The notes: a model not told the origin generated them from the letters alone. A DNA stretch of 17,388 nucleotides from Endomicrobiia bacterium (GCA_025998295.1 BNVT01000019.1:1-17388); one strand, 5' to 3'. Counted from the first letter of the stretch, positions 8,389 through 16,466 are shown. A program made the numbers and translations.

Positions 8389-9348
8389 ATGAAACTAAAA
8401 GATATACAGAAAATATTTGTAGAAAAAGGTATCGAGGTAGATCCGAGAGGCGTAGATATTGTAGAGATGGATTTGTTAAAGCGCAAAGAAGAATATGATG
8501 CTCTTTCGGATAAAAAGAAAGAGAATTACGATATAGAAAGTCTTACCAATCCTTATTATGATTCAAGAATTCTATATGGCGATGAGAATACTGAAGTTAA
8601 AACAGTTATGGTTGGTATAGATATAGAGACTCAGGAACTTTTACTCGCAAAGCATCTTATAAGTTTAGGAGTTAAGATTGATTTGATTATAGCGCACCAT
8701 CCGGAAGGATATGCCTATTCCACATTTTATGGCGTTATAGGAATGCAGACAGATATATTGAATAAACAAGGTATTCCTGTAAATATTACGGAAAAAATTG
8801 TTTCTGAAAGAATGCGTGAAGTTCAAAGAAGTGTGCTTCCCCAAAATAATGAAAGAATTTATGATGCGGCAAAGCTTTTAAATATACCTCTTATGACAGC
8901 TCACAGCGTTGCCGACAATCATGTAGCTTCATTCATTCAGAAGGAAATAGATACATTAAACCCCGTGTATTTAAAAGAGATTGTGGAATTATTAAATAAA
9001 TATCCGGAATATCAACATTCTGCAAAAATTGGGCAGGCTCCGTTTATTTTAAGCGGAAGTGATTACTCCAGATGTGGAAAAGTTTTTGTAGATATGACCG
9101 GAGGAACAGAAGGCCCCATTGAATCTTTTGAGAAACTGGAAGTTGCGGGAGTAGGAACTATAGTTGCAATGCATTTAAGTCCTAAGGGCGTAAAGGAAGC
9201 AGAGGAACATCATTTAAATGTTGTTTTAGCCGGACATATTTCGTCTGATAATTTAGGTTTAAATTTGCTTTTTGACAAATTAGAAAGCAAATCAGCAGAG
9301 AAGCTTGAATTTGTAGAATGTTCCGGTTTTAGAAGATTTAGAAGATAA
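8389..9348 (+). CDS. NIF3-family (GTP cyclohydrolase I type 2-like) metal-binding protein
   Basis: The product belongs to the NIF3/YbgI family of toroidal, usually hexameric proteins with a dinuclear metal centre. The cellular role is poorly defined in most bacteria. At 319 residues it fits the family range. Metal-ligand motifs visible are HHPEG (His103, His104), TAHSVADNH (His172, Asp176) and AGHISSDN (His283). The first about 65 residues (MKLKDIQKIF and a Lys/Glu-rich stretch) precede the usual core. The weak upstream sequence AGAGTGA may serve as ribosome binding site. The gene is inserted between rpsU and dnaG and ends one base before dnaG, so it belongs to the same transcript. A direct role in DNA replication or transcription cannot be inferred from position alone. 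Confidence 0.82.
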   Translation: MKLKDIQKIFVEKGIEVDPRGVDIVEMDLLKRKEEYDALSDKKKENYDIESLTNPYYDSRILYGDENTEVKTVMVGIDIETQELLLAKHLISLGVKIDLIIAHHPEGYAYSTFYGVIGMQTDILNKQGIPVNITEKIVSERMREVQRSVLPQNNERIYDAAKLLNIPLMTAHSVADNHVASFIQKEIDTLNPVYLKEIVELLNKYPEYQHSAKIGQAPFILSGSDYSRCGKVFVDMTGGTEGPIESFEKLEVAGVGTIVAMHLSPKGVKEAEEHHLNVVLAGHISSDNLGLNLLFDKLESKSAEKLEFVECSGFRRFRR

Positions 9349-9349
9349 A

Positions 9350-11110
9350 ATGACCATACCTGAAGATGCAATTGAAAGGGTAAAGCTCTCAAGCAATATA
9401 GAGTTTATAATAAGAGAGTACTTGCCAGATTTGAAGAGAGCAGGTCGCAATTGGAAGGCCTGCTGTCCTTTTCATAATGAAAAAACTCCGTCCTTTGTAG
9501 TAAGTCCAGAGAAAGGTATTTTTAGATGCTTTGGGTGTAATGTTGCAGGCGATGTTTTTAAATTTGTTATGCTTGCTGATAATATTTCTTGGATTGAATC
9601 TGTAAAAAAACTTGCTAAAAAAGCAAACATAGAAATTCAAGAAACAAAACAAGATATGGTAAAAACGTCTGAAAAAACAAAGCTATTTGATATTTTAGAG
9701 AGTTCTGCGGTATTTTATCACAAATATTTGATTGAGAGTGCGAGTGCTAATAAAGCAAGAGAATATCTTGAACAGCGCGGCATTACTTGCGAAACTTTAA
9801 ATAAGTTCAAAATTGGATTTGCTCCTTATGGGAAGCTTATACAGTCAGCCTTAAAAAAAGGTTATGTAGTAGAAGATCTTTTAAAGGCCGGGTTGATCAC
9901 AAACATTGCAGGGGGAAATTTTTTTGAATATATGTCAAAAAGAGTAGTTTTTCCGATTTTCGATGTTCAAGGCAGAGTTGTAGCGTTTGGCGGAAGAACC
10001 ATTACAAATCAAGATCCAAAATATTTGAATACTCCTGAAACGGTTGTTTATTCTAAATCTTCAAATCTTTACGGTTTGTTTCAAACGTTGCCTGAGCTTC
10101 GTAAAGAAAGAAAAATTATCGTTCTTGAAGGTTATATGGATGTTGTTATTCCGCAGCAGTTTGGAATAACGGGGGCCATTGCGAGTCTCGGGACGGCATT
10201 TACTCAAAATCATGCGAAATTGATTTCAAGATATTCCGATAGCGTAACATTACTTTTTGATTCTGATAATGCAGGAAGAACTGCAACACAAAGAGCTTTG
10301 GAAATTTTGGTTGAAAACGGTATGGAAAGCAAAGTGTCTGCCTTGCCTGAAAATGTTGATGCTGACGAATATCTAAGGCGATATGGTAAAGAAAAATTCT
10401 TAAAACTTCTTGAAAACAGTTCTCAAAACGCGATAGATTTTATGATTGCAAGAGTGTATGGCTTGTTATCTTTGGAAGGTAAAAAGAACTCTCCTGAAGC
10501 AAAGGCAAGGGCGATATCTACCCTTTTAGATTTTGTATCCAGAAGTTCTAACGTCATAATTCAAAGAGAATGGATAAAAAATATCTCTCAGTATGTAAAT
10601 GTAGACGAAGAATCTGTTTGGAAAGAGTTTAAAAAGAAGCGGAAATTAAAACTTCAAGGTTATCAAAGTAATAACCTAAGAAGTTTGGTTCCTTACACTA
10701 TAAAAAATAAAAAAGTTTCAATGTCTCTTGAGGAAAATCTACTTAGCCTCATCCTAAACAATAGAGATTATATAAAAAAAGTTGGCAGTAATTATTTTAA
10801 AGATGCCAGATGTGAAAAAGTTTTTGATTTATTAGAGTCAGGTTTGAGCGATGCTGAAATATTAAACACGCTGTCTCAAGAGGATGGAAATTGGTTTTCT
10901 GAACTTACGTTAAATGCAATAGAGTATAATAATATCGAAGAAGCTTTTAAGATTATTTTAAGGGACATTGAATTTGATATACTTAAAAAAAGAAGACAAC
11001 AACTTGAAAAAGAAATTCTTCTAATGAGCGAAGGTAGAAAAGAAAAAAATACTGAGATGTTTGAGGAGTATAAAAAATTGACAGCTCTTGTAAAAGGCTC
11101 GGGGAAATGA
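9350..11110 (+). CDS. dnaG: DNA primase DnaG
   Basis: DnaG synthesises RNA primers at the replication fork, working with the replicative helicase. The 586-residue product has the expected three-part layout. The N-terminal CHC2 zinc ribbon has Cys39, His42, Cys60 and Cys63 ([11 protein letters not shown] and FRCFGC). The central RNA-polymerase/Toprim core has Glu260 in VLEGYMDVV and Asp304/Asp306 in FDSDNAGR. The C-terminal helicase-binding region is divergent and lysine/glutamate-rich. The start ATG lies one base after the NIF3 stop. The stop is one base before the rpoD start, so translational coupling along NIF3-dnaG-rpoD is likely. No defects were seen. Confidence 0.97.
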   Translation: MTIPEDAIERVKLSSNIEFIIREYLPDLKRAGRNWKACCPFHNEKTPSFVVSPEKGIFRCFGCNVAGDVFKFVMLADNISWIESVKKLAKKANIEIQETKQDMVKTSEKTKLFDILESSAVFYHKYLIESASANKAREYLEQRGITCETLNKFKIGFAPYGKLIQSALKKGYVVEDLLKAGLITNIAGGNFFEYMSKRVVFPIFDVQGRVVAFGGRTITNQDPKYLNTPETVVYSKSSNLYGLFQTLPELRKERKIIVLEGYMDVVIPQQFGITGAIASLGTAFTQNHAKLISRYSDSVTLLFDSDNAGRTATQRALEILVENGMESKVSALPENVDADEYLRRYGKEKFLKLLENSSQNAIDFMIARVYGLLSLEGKKNSPEAKARAISTLLDFVSRSSNVIIQREWIKNISQYVNVDEESVWKEFKKKRKLKLQGYQSNNLRSLVPYTIKNKKVSMSLEENLLSLILNNRDYIKKVGSNYFKDARCEKVFDLLESGLSDAEILNTLSQEDGNWFSELTLNAIEYNNIEEAFKIILRDIEFDILKKRRQQLEKEILLMSEGRKEKNTEMFEEYKKLTALVKGSGK

Positions 11111-11111
11111 A

Positions 11112-12836
11112 ATGACAAAAAAAGATTTATTTCACGGTTTAGTTGACATTGGCAAAGAGCAGGGATATCTCACTTACGAGGATATTAATAACAGCCTGCC
11201 GCAGAAGCTTGTAGCTGCTGAAAAACTTGACAGTTTTTTTGTAACTTTGGAAGATTTAGGTATTAAAGTTGTAGATAATAGAGAATTTCTTTCAGGTAAG
11301 ACCAGAAAAAATAACGGAAAAGCTGTAGAGCAGTCAGTAAAAACTTCAAGCGAAGAAGAAGATATAAATCCCATAAGAACGTATTTGAACGAGATGGCAA
11401 AGGTTCCTTTGCTTGAGAGATCAGTTGAATTAGAGCTTGCAAAAAGCATAAGAGAAAACGAAAAAAAATTAAAATTTATAGTTCTAGAATCCCCTCTTAT
11501 TATAAAAGAAATAAGAAACTGGGAAACTCTTATAAGTCAAGAAGAAATGACAACCAAAGAATTGATGCCTAGAGGAAGAAAATCACGGGCTCAATTAAGA
11601 GGCATGGGCGTAAAAATAAGGACAGCCGTAAATAAAATAAACCATATTGAAAAAAGCATAAACTCTTATGAAGAGAAATTAAAAGTTAAATCGTTATCGC
11701 AAAAAGACAAAGAGCGTTATGAAGTAAAAGTTAAAGAACTTCGCTGCGAAATTGTAAATTTAATTGTAAGTCTTAATCTTAATCAAGATAAAATCAAAAG
11801 GCTTATTAATAAAATTAAAACAATGGCGCAAAAGTCAAATGAAATGAAAGATGATTTGAGAAGATTTGAACGTAAATATAAAAATCCTCCGTCTAAAGTA
11901 CAAACGTTATTTAGTAACTATGAAGCGGGAAAAATTAGCGCAGCTGATTTTAAAAAACATACAAGCGCTTCTATAAAAGATGTTACTGAAGATATTGAAA
12001 GAATAAAATTTCTTTTGGCAAGACAGGCTAACTTGCAAGAAAGTTTTGTTATGAGTACAGAAGATATGATTAAAACTGACAGAAAAATTAGAGATCTTGA
12101 GGAAATTATACATAGAGATAAAATGAAGCTTATCGAGGCGAATTTCAGACTTGTTGTTTCAATTGCCAAAAAACATGTTGGTATAAGTAATTTAGAATTG
12201 GCGGATTTAATACAAGAAGGAAACCTCGGTCTCTCGAAAGCAGTAGAAAAATTCGAATGGAAAAGAGGTTTCAAATTTTCGACTTATGCTACATGGTGGA
12301 TAAGACAATCTATTAGCCGATCTATTGCAGATCAGGCAAGAACGATAAGAATTCCTGTTCATATGAGAGAACTTATATCGAAACTTTCAAAAGTTAAAAA
12401 GAAATGTCAACAGGAGATAGGCAGAGAACCTGCAATAGAAGAATATGCAAAAGCATTAGGATTTTCAACTGACCGGATAAGAAGAATATTAAGAATGATG
12501 CAAGATCCTGTTTCTCTTGCGACTCCTGTAGGTGAAGAGGAAGATTCAAGACTTGAAGATTTTATAGAGGATCAAAACAGCCCAAATCCCATAGCTAAAG
12601 CGCAGCAGTACAGACTCCAACTTGAGTTTGAGAAAGTATTAAACACTTTAACTCCTCGTGAAGCTGAAATTATAAGTTTAAGATACGGAATAGGCATTGG
12701 ATACCCAAGTACACTTGAAGAAGTCGGTAAAAAATTTGGCATAACAAGAGAAAGAGTTAGACAAATTGAAGCAAAAGCTATAAGAAAACTGAAACATCCC
12801 AGCAGAAGTAAGTCGTTGCGTGAATACTTAGATTAA
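11112..12836 (+). CDS. rpoD: Primary sigma factor RpoD (sigma-70)
   Basis: This is the housekeeping sigma subunit that directs RNA polymerase to -10/-35 promoters. The 574-residue product has an N-terminal region 1.1-like segment (1-55), region 1.2 [12 protein letters not shown] (84-95), a long charged coiled non-conserved insert (about 118-330) and region 2 from 337, including [10 protein letters not shown] (365-374). Region 2.4 ([12 protein letters not shown], 392-403) keeps Gln399, with serine replacing the E. coli Thr440 equivalent. Region 4.2 helix-turn-helix (about 533-553, [16 protein letters not shown]) is intact, so promoters should be of standard type. GGGGA at 11101-11105 is a fair ribosome binding site. 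This is the last gene of the operon, followed by a hairpin at 12863-12890. Confidence 0.97.
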   Translation: MTKKDLFHGLVDIGKEQGYLTYEDINNSLPQKLVAAEKLDSFFVTLEDLGIKVVDNREFLSGKTRKNNGKAVEQSVKTSSEEEDINPIRTYLNEMAKVPLLERSVELELAKSIRENEKKLKFIVLESPLIIKEIRNWETLISQEEMTTKELMPRGRKSRAQLRGMGVKIRTAVNKINHIEKSINSYEEKLKVKSLSQKDKERYEVKVKELRCEIVNLIVSLNLNQDKIKRLINKIKTMAQKSNEMKDDLRRFERKYKNPPSKVQTLFSNYEAGKISAADFKKHTSASIKDVTEDIERIKFLLARQANLQESFVMSTEDMIKTDRKIRDLEEIIHRDKMKLIEANFRLVVSIAKKHVGISNLELADLIQEGNLGLSKAVEKFEWKRGFKFSTYATWWIRQSISRSIADQARTIRIPVHMRELISKLSKVKKKCQQEIGREPAIEEYAKALGFSTDRIRRILRMMQDPVSLATPVGEEEDSRLEDFIEDQNSPNPIAKAQQYRLQLEFEKVLNTLTPREAEIISLRYGIGIGYPSTLEEVGKKFGITRERVRQIEAKAIRKLKHPSRSKSLREYLD

Positions 12837-12862
12837 AAGGACATTTGAGAGTAAATTTAAAT

Positions 12863-12890
12863 GACGAAGCAATCCATTGTCGTTGTTTTT
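12863..12890 (+). terminator. Probable terminator of rpoD operon
   Basis: ACGA-AG-CAAT (12864-12873) pairs with ATTG-TCGT (12876-12883), with a two-base bulge and a CC loop, followed by TGTTTTT. It lies 27 bases after the rpoD stop. The word GACGAAGCAATCC also resembles half of a palindromic repeat known from many bacterial genomes, so the hairpin may be repeat-derived. Confidence 0.5.
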
Positions 12891-12911
12891 AATATTGAAT
12901 TCTCTAAATTG

Positions 12912-12956
12912 TCACGACTTGCAAACATAGCAAGTATCGCAATTACTGCGATGTGA
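12912..12956. repeat. Three-stem palindromic element between rpoD and ruvC
   Basis: Two perfect six-base hairpins abut with no gap: ACTTGC (12917-12922) with GCAAGT (12930-12935), and ATCGCA (12936-12941) with TGCGAT (12947-12952). They are enclosed by TCAC (12912-12915) and GTGA (12953-12956), giving a three-way-junction fold, followed by GTTTTTG. The fold is not a tRNA: there is no T-loop or acceptor end. It could be a second terminator, a small structured RNA, or a relic of a dispersed palindromic repeat. A 31-codon ORF across 12861-12956 is judged incidental. Confidence 0.5.
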
Positions 12957-13033
12957 GTTTTTGTACCACAGGTGGAATAAAAAGATAGGATTTTGCGTTG
13001 TAATTTTGGAAAGAGGTCTATTGTCTAAGATAA

Positions 13034-13519
13034 ATGAGAACACTTGGAATTGATCCGGGAATTTCACTTACCGGCTGGGGCGTTATTGAAGCGGTTTCCA
13101 GAGATAAAATTAATTGTATACAGTGCGGGTGCATTAAGACAATGCCACCGCATACTCTTATAGAAAGATTGCAAACTATCAACGCAGAACTTCAATCTAT
13201 TATCAATAAATATAAGCCTGAAGCCATCGCAATAGAAGAGTTATTTTTCTTAAAAGCAGCCAAGAGCATTGCATCTATAGGACAAGCAAGGGGTGCAATA
13301 CTTTTAACCATATCTATGAATAAACTTCCGTTATTTGAGTATAATCCAACAACTGTTAAAATGGCTCTTGTAGGCTATGGCTCGGCAGATAAATATCAAA
13401 TGCAGCATATGGTCAAAACTTTTCTTAAACTTGAAGAGATTCCAAAACCTGACGATATCGCAGATGCTCTTGCAATAGCAATATGTCATATCAATACTAT
13501 AAAGTGGAATTCAAAGTAA
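13034..13519 (+). CDS. ruvC: Holliday junction resolvase RuvC
   Basis: RuvC cuts Holliday junctions during recombination, working with the RuvAB motor. The 161-residue product has the family length. The four acidic catalytic residues are present: Asp7 in GIDPG, Glu68 in AIEELFF, and Asp141 and Asp144 in PDDIADALAIA. GQARG (83-87) is also conserved. An in-frame TAA sits immediately before the ATG at 13034, fixing the start. The nearest purine-rich word, AAAGAGGT, is about 16 bases upstream, rather far. ruvA and ruvB do not follow, unlike the common ruvCAB order. Downstream DNA is decayed. The gene complements AddAB in recombination repair but is in a separate unit. Confidence 0.96.
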   Translation: MRTLGIDPGISLTGWGVIEAVSRDKINCIQCGCIKTMPPHTLIERLQTINAELQSIINKYKPEAIAIEELFFLKAAKSIASIGQARGAILLTISMNKLPLFEYNPTTVKMALVGYGSADKYQMQHMVKTFLKLEEIPKPDDIADALAIAICHINTIKWNSK

Positions 13520-13592
13520 TTTTCCCCGACCGTAAGGTTTGAGATGAAGTTAGCCATGCATCATTTTTACCGAAAGGGAAATGCTAGAATAA

Positions 13593-13739
13593 ATGATGAA
13601 AATAAAACAATTAATCGCTTGTGTTATATATCATTCAATACTCAAGTTGGGTTCAAATTCAGCGAATATAGTGATAAATAAAAGTATTTTACATTCCATT
13701 CTCTCCACAAGCTCTCTTATCCTTCTTTTACTTTTGTGA
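13593..13739 (+). pseudogene. Short ORF, possible acyltransferase N-terminal remnant
   Basis: The 48-codon ORF starts MMKIKQLIACVIYHSILKLG. The opening K-x-x-LIA-x-x-IYH resembles the first residues of some polysaccharide O-acetyltransferases. The match is only by eye and is weak. The last residues are all Leu/Ile, then a TGA. AAAGGGAAA lies about 12 bases upstream. Given the degraded polysaccharide gene beside it, a truncated remnant is more likely than a functional small protein. Confidence 0.25.
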
Positions 13740-13742
13740 AAT

Positions 13743-13828
13743 GATGAGTTATCGGTTACAAGTATAGTCAGCTTAGCTTTATATTGATTCTTGTATATAT
13801 TTTTGTGAAAGGCCAGAGGACTATATGA
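13743..13828 (+). pseudogene. C-terminal remnant of a membrane protein
   Basis: One frame reads VIGYKYSQLSFILILVYIFV and then KGQRTI before the stop, a hydrophobic helix followed by a short basic tail. Its TGA overlaps the glycosyltransferase ATG in an ATGA arrangement, typical of adjacent genes in an operon. It would fit the end of a flippase or O-antigen polymerase, but only the last two dozen residues remain, so the family is inference. Confidence 0.35.
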
Positions 13829-14041
13829 TAAAAGTTTGTTATATTATTACAAACCTCGAGCTCGACGGAGCCCAAAAAGTGGCTCTGTATACCTTTTGAA
13901 AATATTAATCAAGATATTTTTGTAGTTTTCTTGTAACAAGCACAGGTGAAATACTAAATAGTGAAGCTGCCAAAAAATAAACTTTACCAATTAAGACAAT
14001 TTACAAGAGAAGTTTCTCCTAATGAAGAATTGTATATATAG
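13825..14041 (+). pseudogene. Glycosyltransferase (GT4-type) N-terminal fragment, frameshifted
   Basis: The ATG at 13825 follows AGAGGA (13815-13820). The frame reads MIKVCYIITNLELDGAQKVA and then LYTF before a TGA. This is the standard N-terminus of family-4 glycosyltransferases, with the [L/G]-x-GAQ-K-V-A-L-Y-T signature. The homology continues across at least three frameshifts: FENINQDIFVVFL, then VTSTGEILNSEAAK, then LYQLRQFTREVSPNEELYI before a TAG. These match the usual segment leading to a K/R-E-I-S-P motif. Only about the first 75 residues survive. The rest of the acceptor domain and the entire sugar-nucleotide domain are missing. The enzyme would have acted in capsule, lipopolysaccharide or exopolysaccharide assembly and is non-functional. 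Confidence 0.8.
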
Positions 14042-14293
14042 ATGGCAAGTAGAGCAATACCATGCCTGCGTAGTTTCCGTGCGACGAAGAAGGAGCGTGA
14101 GTCTATATGTGAGTATCTTAAAATAAGTAAGCACGACAAACACATGAAAAATTTCTCGGGTTATATTGATTTTAAACTCAAAGCAAATTCTATGAATCAT
14201 TATTTAGCTCTACCATCGATAGTTAAAAATCAAAAAAGCTTTAATGCGTTTGTTGGGCCAAGAGGATATTTTTCAATGAAGAGCAAAACTTAA
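14042..14293 (+). pseudogene. Unknown 83-codon ORF containing repeat copy B
   Basis: The frame starts MASRAIPCLRSFRATKKERE and ends with VGPRGYFSMKSKT. I do not recognise the family. The FVGPR word resembles the FVGPRP of bacterial sugar transferases, which would suit the setting, but the flanking residues do not match. There is no ribosome binding site at 14042, and codons 31-50 coincide with repeat copy B, whose partner at 6885 is full of stops. I treat it as a chance opening in decayed sequence. Confidence 0.3.
14132..14190. repeat. Dispersed decayed repeat, copy B (partner at 6885-6944)
   Basis: It shares CACGACAAAC-CATGAAAAA at the 5' side and CTCAAAGCAAATTC at the 3' side with copy A, plus TTTCT and TGATTTTA between. 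The two copies are about 7.2 kb apart in the same orientation. Confidence 0.75.
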
Positions 14294-14346
14294 GGTAGTT
14301 GTTGTTTCACTAAAAACTTAAAAATCTCAAAAATAAGAATGAGGAA

Positions 14347-14406
14347 ATGATGAAAAGCGAACATAAAGAAGTTTTAAGCAAAGATGAATATATGGATATA
14401 TTTTGA
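14347..14406 (+). other. 19-codon ORF just before miaB in a slipped frame
   Basis: The ATG at 14347 (or 14350) follows GAGGA at 14341-14345, too close to serve 14347 well but about 4 bases from 14350. The peptide is MMKSEHKEVLSKDEYMDIF and stops at TGA 14404-14406, overlapping the TTG start of miaB. The junction is ATATTTTGA. One extra T, or a -1 slip on the T run, would join it to miaB. It is either the true miaB N-terminus broken by a one-base deletion or sequencing error, or a leader peptide coupled to miaB. Confidence 0.4.
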
Positions 14407-15662
14407 ATTACTTAATTGACACGATTGGTTGTCAGATGAATGTGTGCGAGTCTGACAAGCTTTGCCTTGTTCTTTCGGCTTATGGAATGTCTAAGGTAAA
14501 CAGTATGGCAGACGCTGATATTGTTATACTAAATACGTGTTCTGTAAGAGCGCAAGCTGAACAAAAAGCTTTTTCTTACCTTGGTAGAGCAGAGGAGTTT
14601 AAACAACGCAAGCCCAATGTTAAGATAGTTGTTGTCGGTTGTATGGCAGAAAGGCTTGGTGCTAAGATAAAAAAACGTTTTAAAAGCGTTGATTTAGTTA
14701 TAGGGGCAAAAGGCATTGATAGTGCCATTTTAAAAATTATAAACCTGTTCGATATAAATAGCTCTTCAAAACAAAAAAAATCAAATGAACAATCTGGAAT
14801 TGCCAGATACGTTACTATCATGAGGGGTTGCAATAACTACTGTTCTTATTGCGTGGTACCTTTTGTGAGAGGGAGAGAAACTAGTTTTAGCGCTGCTGAA
14901 ATATTGAGTGAATGTTCTTTGCTTGCACAAAATGGCACAAGAGAAATAATGCTTTTGGGACAGAATGTAAATTCATACAAATACGAGAACGTAGATTTTA
15001 CATTATTGATTAAAAAAATTGTCGCAATAAAAACCCTTGAAAGAATAAGATTTATGACAAATCATCCTAAAGACTTGAATGATGATTTGATTAATATTAT
15101 GGCTACAGAGCCTAAGGTATGCTCTCATATTCATCTTCCTATGCAGTCTGCGTCCAATAAAATTCTTAAAGCGATGAACAGAAAATATACTTTTGAGCAT
15201 TATTTAGAATTAATTAAAAAATTAAGATTTGCTGTACCTAATGTAAACGTGACAACTGATATTATAGTAGGTTTTCCGGGCGAAACTGAAAGCGATTTTC
15301 AAGACACATTAAAAGCAGTGCAAGAAATAAGGTTTGGCGGTTTATATGTCTTTAGATATTCTCCCAGACCAAATACAATGGCTGCAGTAATGATTGACGA
15401 CGTCCCTTTAGAAGAAAAAAAGAGACGGCACACCGTTATACTTGACGAATCAAATAAAATTTCTATAGAAATAGTTTCCAAAATGGTTGGGAGCACGCAA
15501 CAAGTTTTAATCGAAAAAATTGAAAACGGCATTATAGAAGCAAGAACAAGAGGTGGACGTAAAGTATTTGTCAAAAATGGCACGGTAAAAGATTTAGGCA
15601 AACAGTTAGATGTTGCTATTAAAGGAGCAAAGATAAATTCATTGTTTGGTAATATTGTATGA
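14403..15662 (+). CDS. miaB: tRNA-2-methylthio-N6-dimethylallyladenosine synthase MiaB
   Basis: MiaB is a radical-SAM methylthiotransferase that adds a methylthio group to i6A37 of tRNAs reading UNN codons. The N-terminal UPF0004 domain has three cluster cysteines: Cys10 (TIGCQMN), Cys46 (LNTCSVR) and Cys80 (VVGCMAER). The radical-SAM motif is Cys143-x3-Cys147-x2-Cys150 (RGCNNYCSYC). MiaB-type signatures include VVPFVRGRE, MQSASNKILKAMNRKYT and TTDIIVGFPGETE, which separate it from RimO and MtaB. A C-terminal TRAM domain follows (about 358-419). The 419 residues depend on a TTG start at 14403, and no ribosome binding site serves it well. The gene may really begin at 14347/14350 with a frameshift (see the 19-codon ORF). 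All catalytic parts are intact. Confidence 0.92.
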   Translation: MNYLIDTIGCQMNVCESDKLCLVLSAYGMSKVNSMADADIVILNTCSVRAQAEQKAFSYLGRAEEFKQRKPNVKIVVVGCMAERLGAKIKKRFKSVDLVIGAKGIDSAILKIINLFDINSSSKQKKSNEQSGIARYVTIMRGCNNYCSYCVVPFVRGRETSFSAAEILSECSLLAQNGTREIMLLGQNVNSYKYENVDFTLLIKKIVAIKTLERIRFMTNHPKDLNDDLINIMATEPKVCSHIHLPMQSASNKILKAMNRKYTFEHYLELIKKLRFAVPNVNVTTDIIVGFPGETESDFQDTLKAVQEIRFGGLYVFRYSPRPNTMAAVMIDDVPLEEKKRRHTVILDESNKISIEIVSKMVGSTQQVLIEKIENGIIEARTRGGRKVFVKNGTVKDLGKQLDVAIKGAKINSLFGNIV

Positions 15663-15677
15663 AAATGGTTATTACAC

Positions 15678-16250
15678 ATGTCTAAAATATTTTTTATTGT
15701 ACCCAAGAAAAAATATCAAATTATTTTAGTTTTAATAATATTATTGTTATTACATGTTGAACAAAGAATAGGATTGTTTGATAGAAATCCGTATGATAAT
15801 TGCATAAACGAGTGCTCTAATCGTTTCGGCGTTGATCCATTACTTATAAAAGCTGTTATGAAAAAAGAGTCTAATTTAAATCATAATGCGGTTTCGAATA
15901 GAGGAGCGGTAGGCCTTATGCAGATAATGCCTAGAACGGCATTAGAAATTGCAATGCAATTGAATATTCCCGATTATTCTTATGCGAAACTTCAAGAAAC
16001 ACAAACAAACATAATGTTTGGAGTTTACTATATCAACAAACTTCTAAAGTATTATAATAACAACCTTATTTTAACTTTAGCTGCATACAATGCAGGTATA
16101 GGAAATGTTGATAACTGGTGCATAGAAAATCCGGATATAAGTAAGATAATATCTAAAATTCCTTTTAAAGAAACTAGGCATTATGTTAGATCTGTAATAT
16201 ATACCTATAAAATTTATCAAGGGGAAAGAAAATTAAGAAACCTTTTTTGA
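15678..16250 (+). CDS. Lytic transglycosylase (SLT domain), membrane-anchored
   Basis: The enzyme cleaves the MurNAc-GlcNAc bond of peptidoglycan with formation of 1,6-anhydro-MurNAc, acting on the periplasmic side. The 190-residue product has a basic N-terminus and one hydrophobic segment (about 13-26), an uncleaved anchor or signal. The Slt/MltE-like catalytic domain follows, with Glu64 in MKKESNLN as catalytic acid, GAVGLMQIMP (76-85) and LAAYNAG (134-140). It is short, with no substrate-binding or LysM modules. It begins 15 bases after the miaB stop without a clear ribosome binding site, so it probably depends on transcription or translation from miaB. Terminator-like hairpins lie 160-245 bases downstream. 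Confidence 0.9.
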   Translation: MSKIFFIVPKKKYQIILVLIILLLLHVEQRIGLFDRNPYDNCINECSNRFGVDPLLIKAVMKKESNLNHNAVSNRGAVGLMQIMPRTALEIAMQLNIPDYSYAKLQETQTNIMFGVYYINKLLKYYNNNLILTLAAYNAGIGNVDNWCIENPDISKIISKIPFKETRHYVRSVIYTYKIYQGERKLRNLF

Positions 16251-16408
16251 AAAATTACATCTTTAATACAGCAATATAGTTTAAATACATAACGACTTTA
16301 ATATCGATTAACTTCTTATTTTATATTTACTTGCGTGGCAAGCTGCAGATGTTACATTGGCAATTTAGAGTTTGGGTACTTGAAATAATAATCCGATATT
16401 ATGCATAA

Positions 16409-16445
16409 TAACCCGGTAGCTAAACGACCGTTAATTATTTTTTTT
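16409..16445 (+). terminator. Terminator-like hairpin 1 downstream of the transglycosylase gene
   Basis: TAAC-CC-GGT (16409-16417) pairs with ACCGTTA (16427-16433), with a two-base bulge and nine-base loop. Then come AATTA and a run of eight T (16438-16445). Confidence 0.6.
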
Positions 16446-16466
16446 AAGGGCATATATATTGTCTCT

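Larger units (their letters stand above)
13520..14346. other. Decayed gene island between ruvC and miaB
   Basis: No intact recognised gene occurs here. The stretch contains fragments of a surface-polysaccharide cluster: a 48-codon ORF (13593-13739), a hydrophobic tail (13743-13828), a frameshifted glycosyltransferase N-terminus (13825-14041) and an unknown 83-codon ORF (14042-14293) that includes repeat copy B. Together they suggest a small capsule or lipopolysaccharide locus reduced by deletion and frameshift. All fragments are on the plus strand. Confidence 0.6.

Noticed and set aside
12861..12956. 31-codon ORF starting MTKQSIVVVFNIEF
   Set aside because: It coincides with the hairpins of the palindromic element. 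Such repeats often give short open frames. There is no ribosome binding site.
12912..12956. tRNA gene at the three-stem element
   Set aside because: There is no T-loop sequence, no acceptor stem of seven pairs, and the length is about 45 bases.
13651..13668. TTCAAAT T-loop-like word suggesting a tRNA
   Set aside because: The flanking TTGGG and TCAGC do not form a T stem, and no other arm is found.
14030..14110. Transposase fragment from an alternative frame reading YRWQVEQYH
   Set aside because: It resembles the R-W-x-V-E motif of some DDE transposases but runs for only a few residues, and no inverted repeats or flanking homology are seen.
14042..14293. Bacterial sugar transferase based on FVGPR
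   Set aside because: Only five residues match. The catalytic and upstream motifs of that family are absent.
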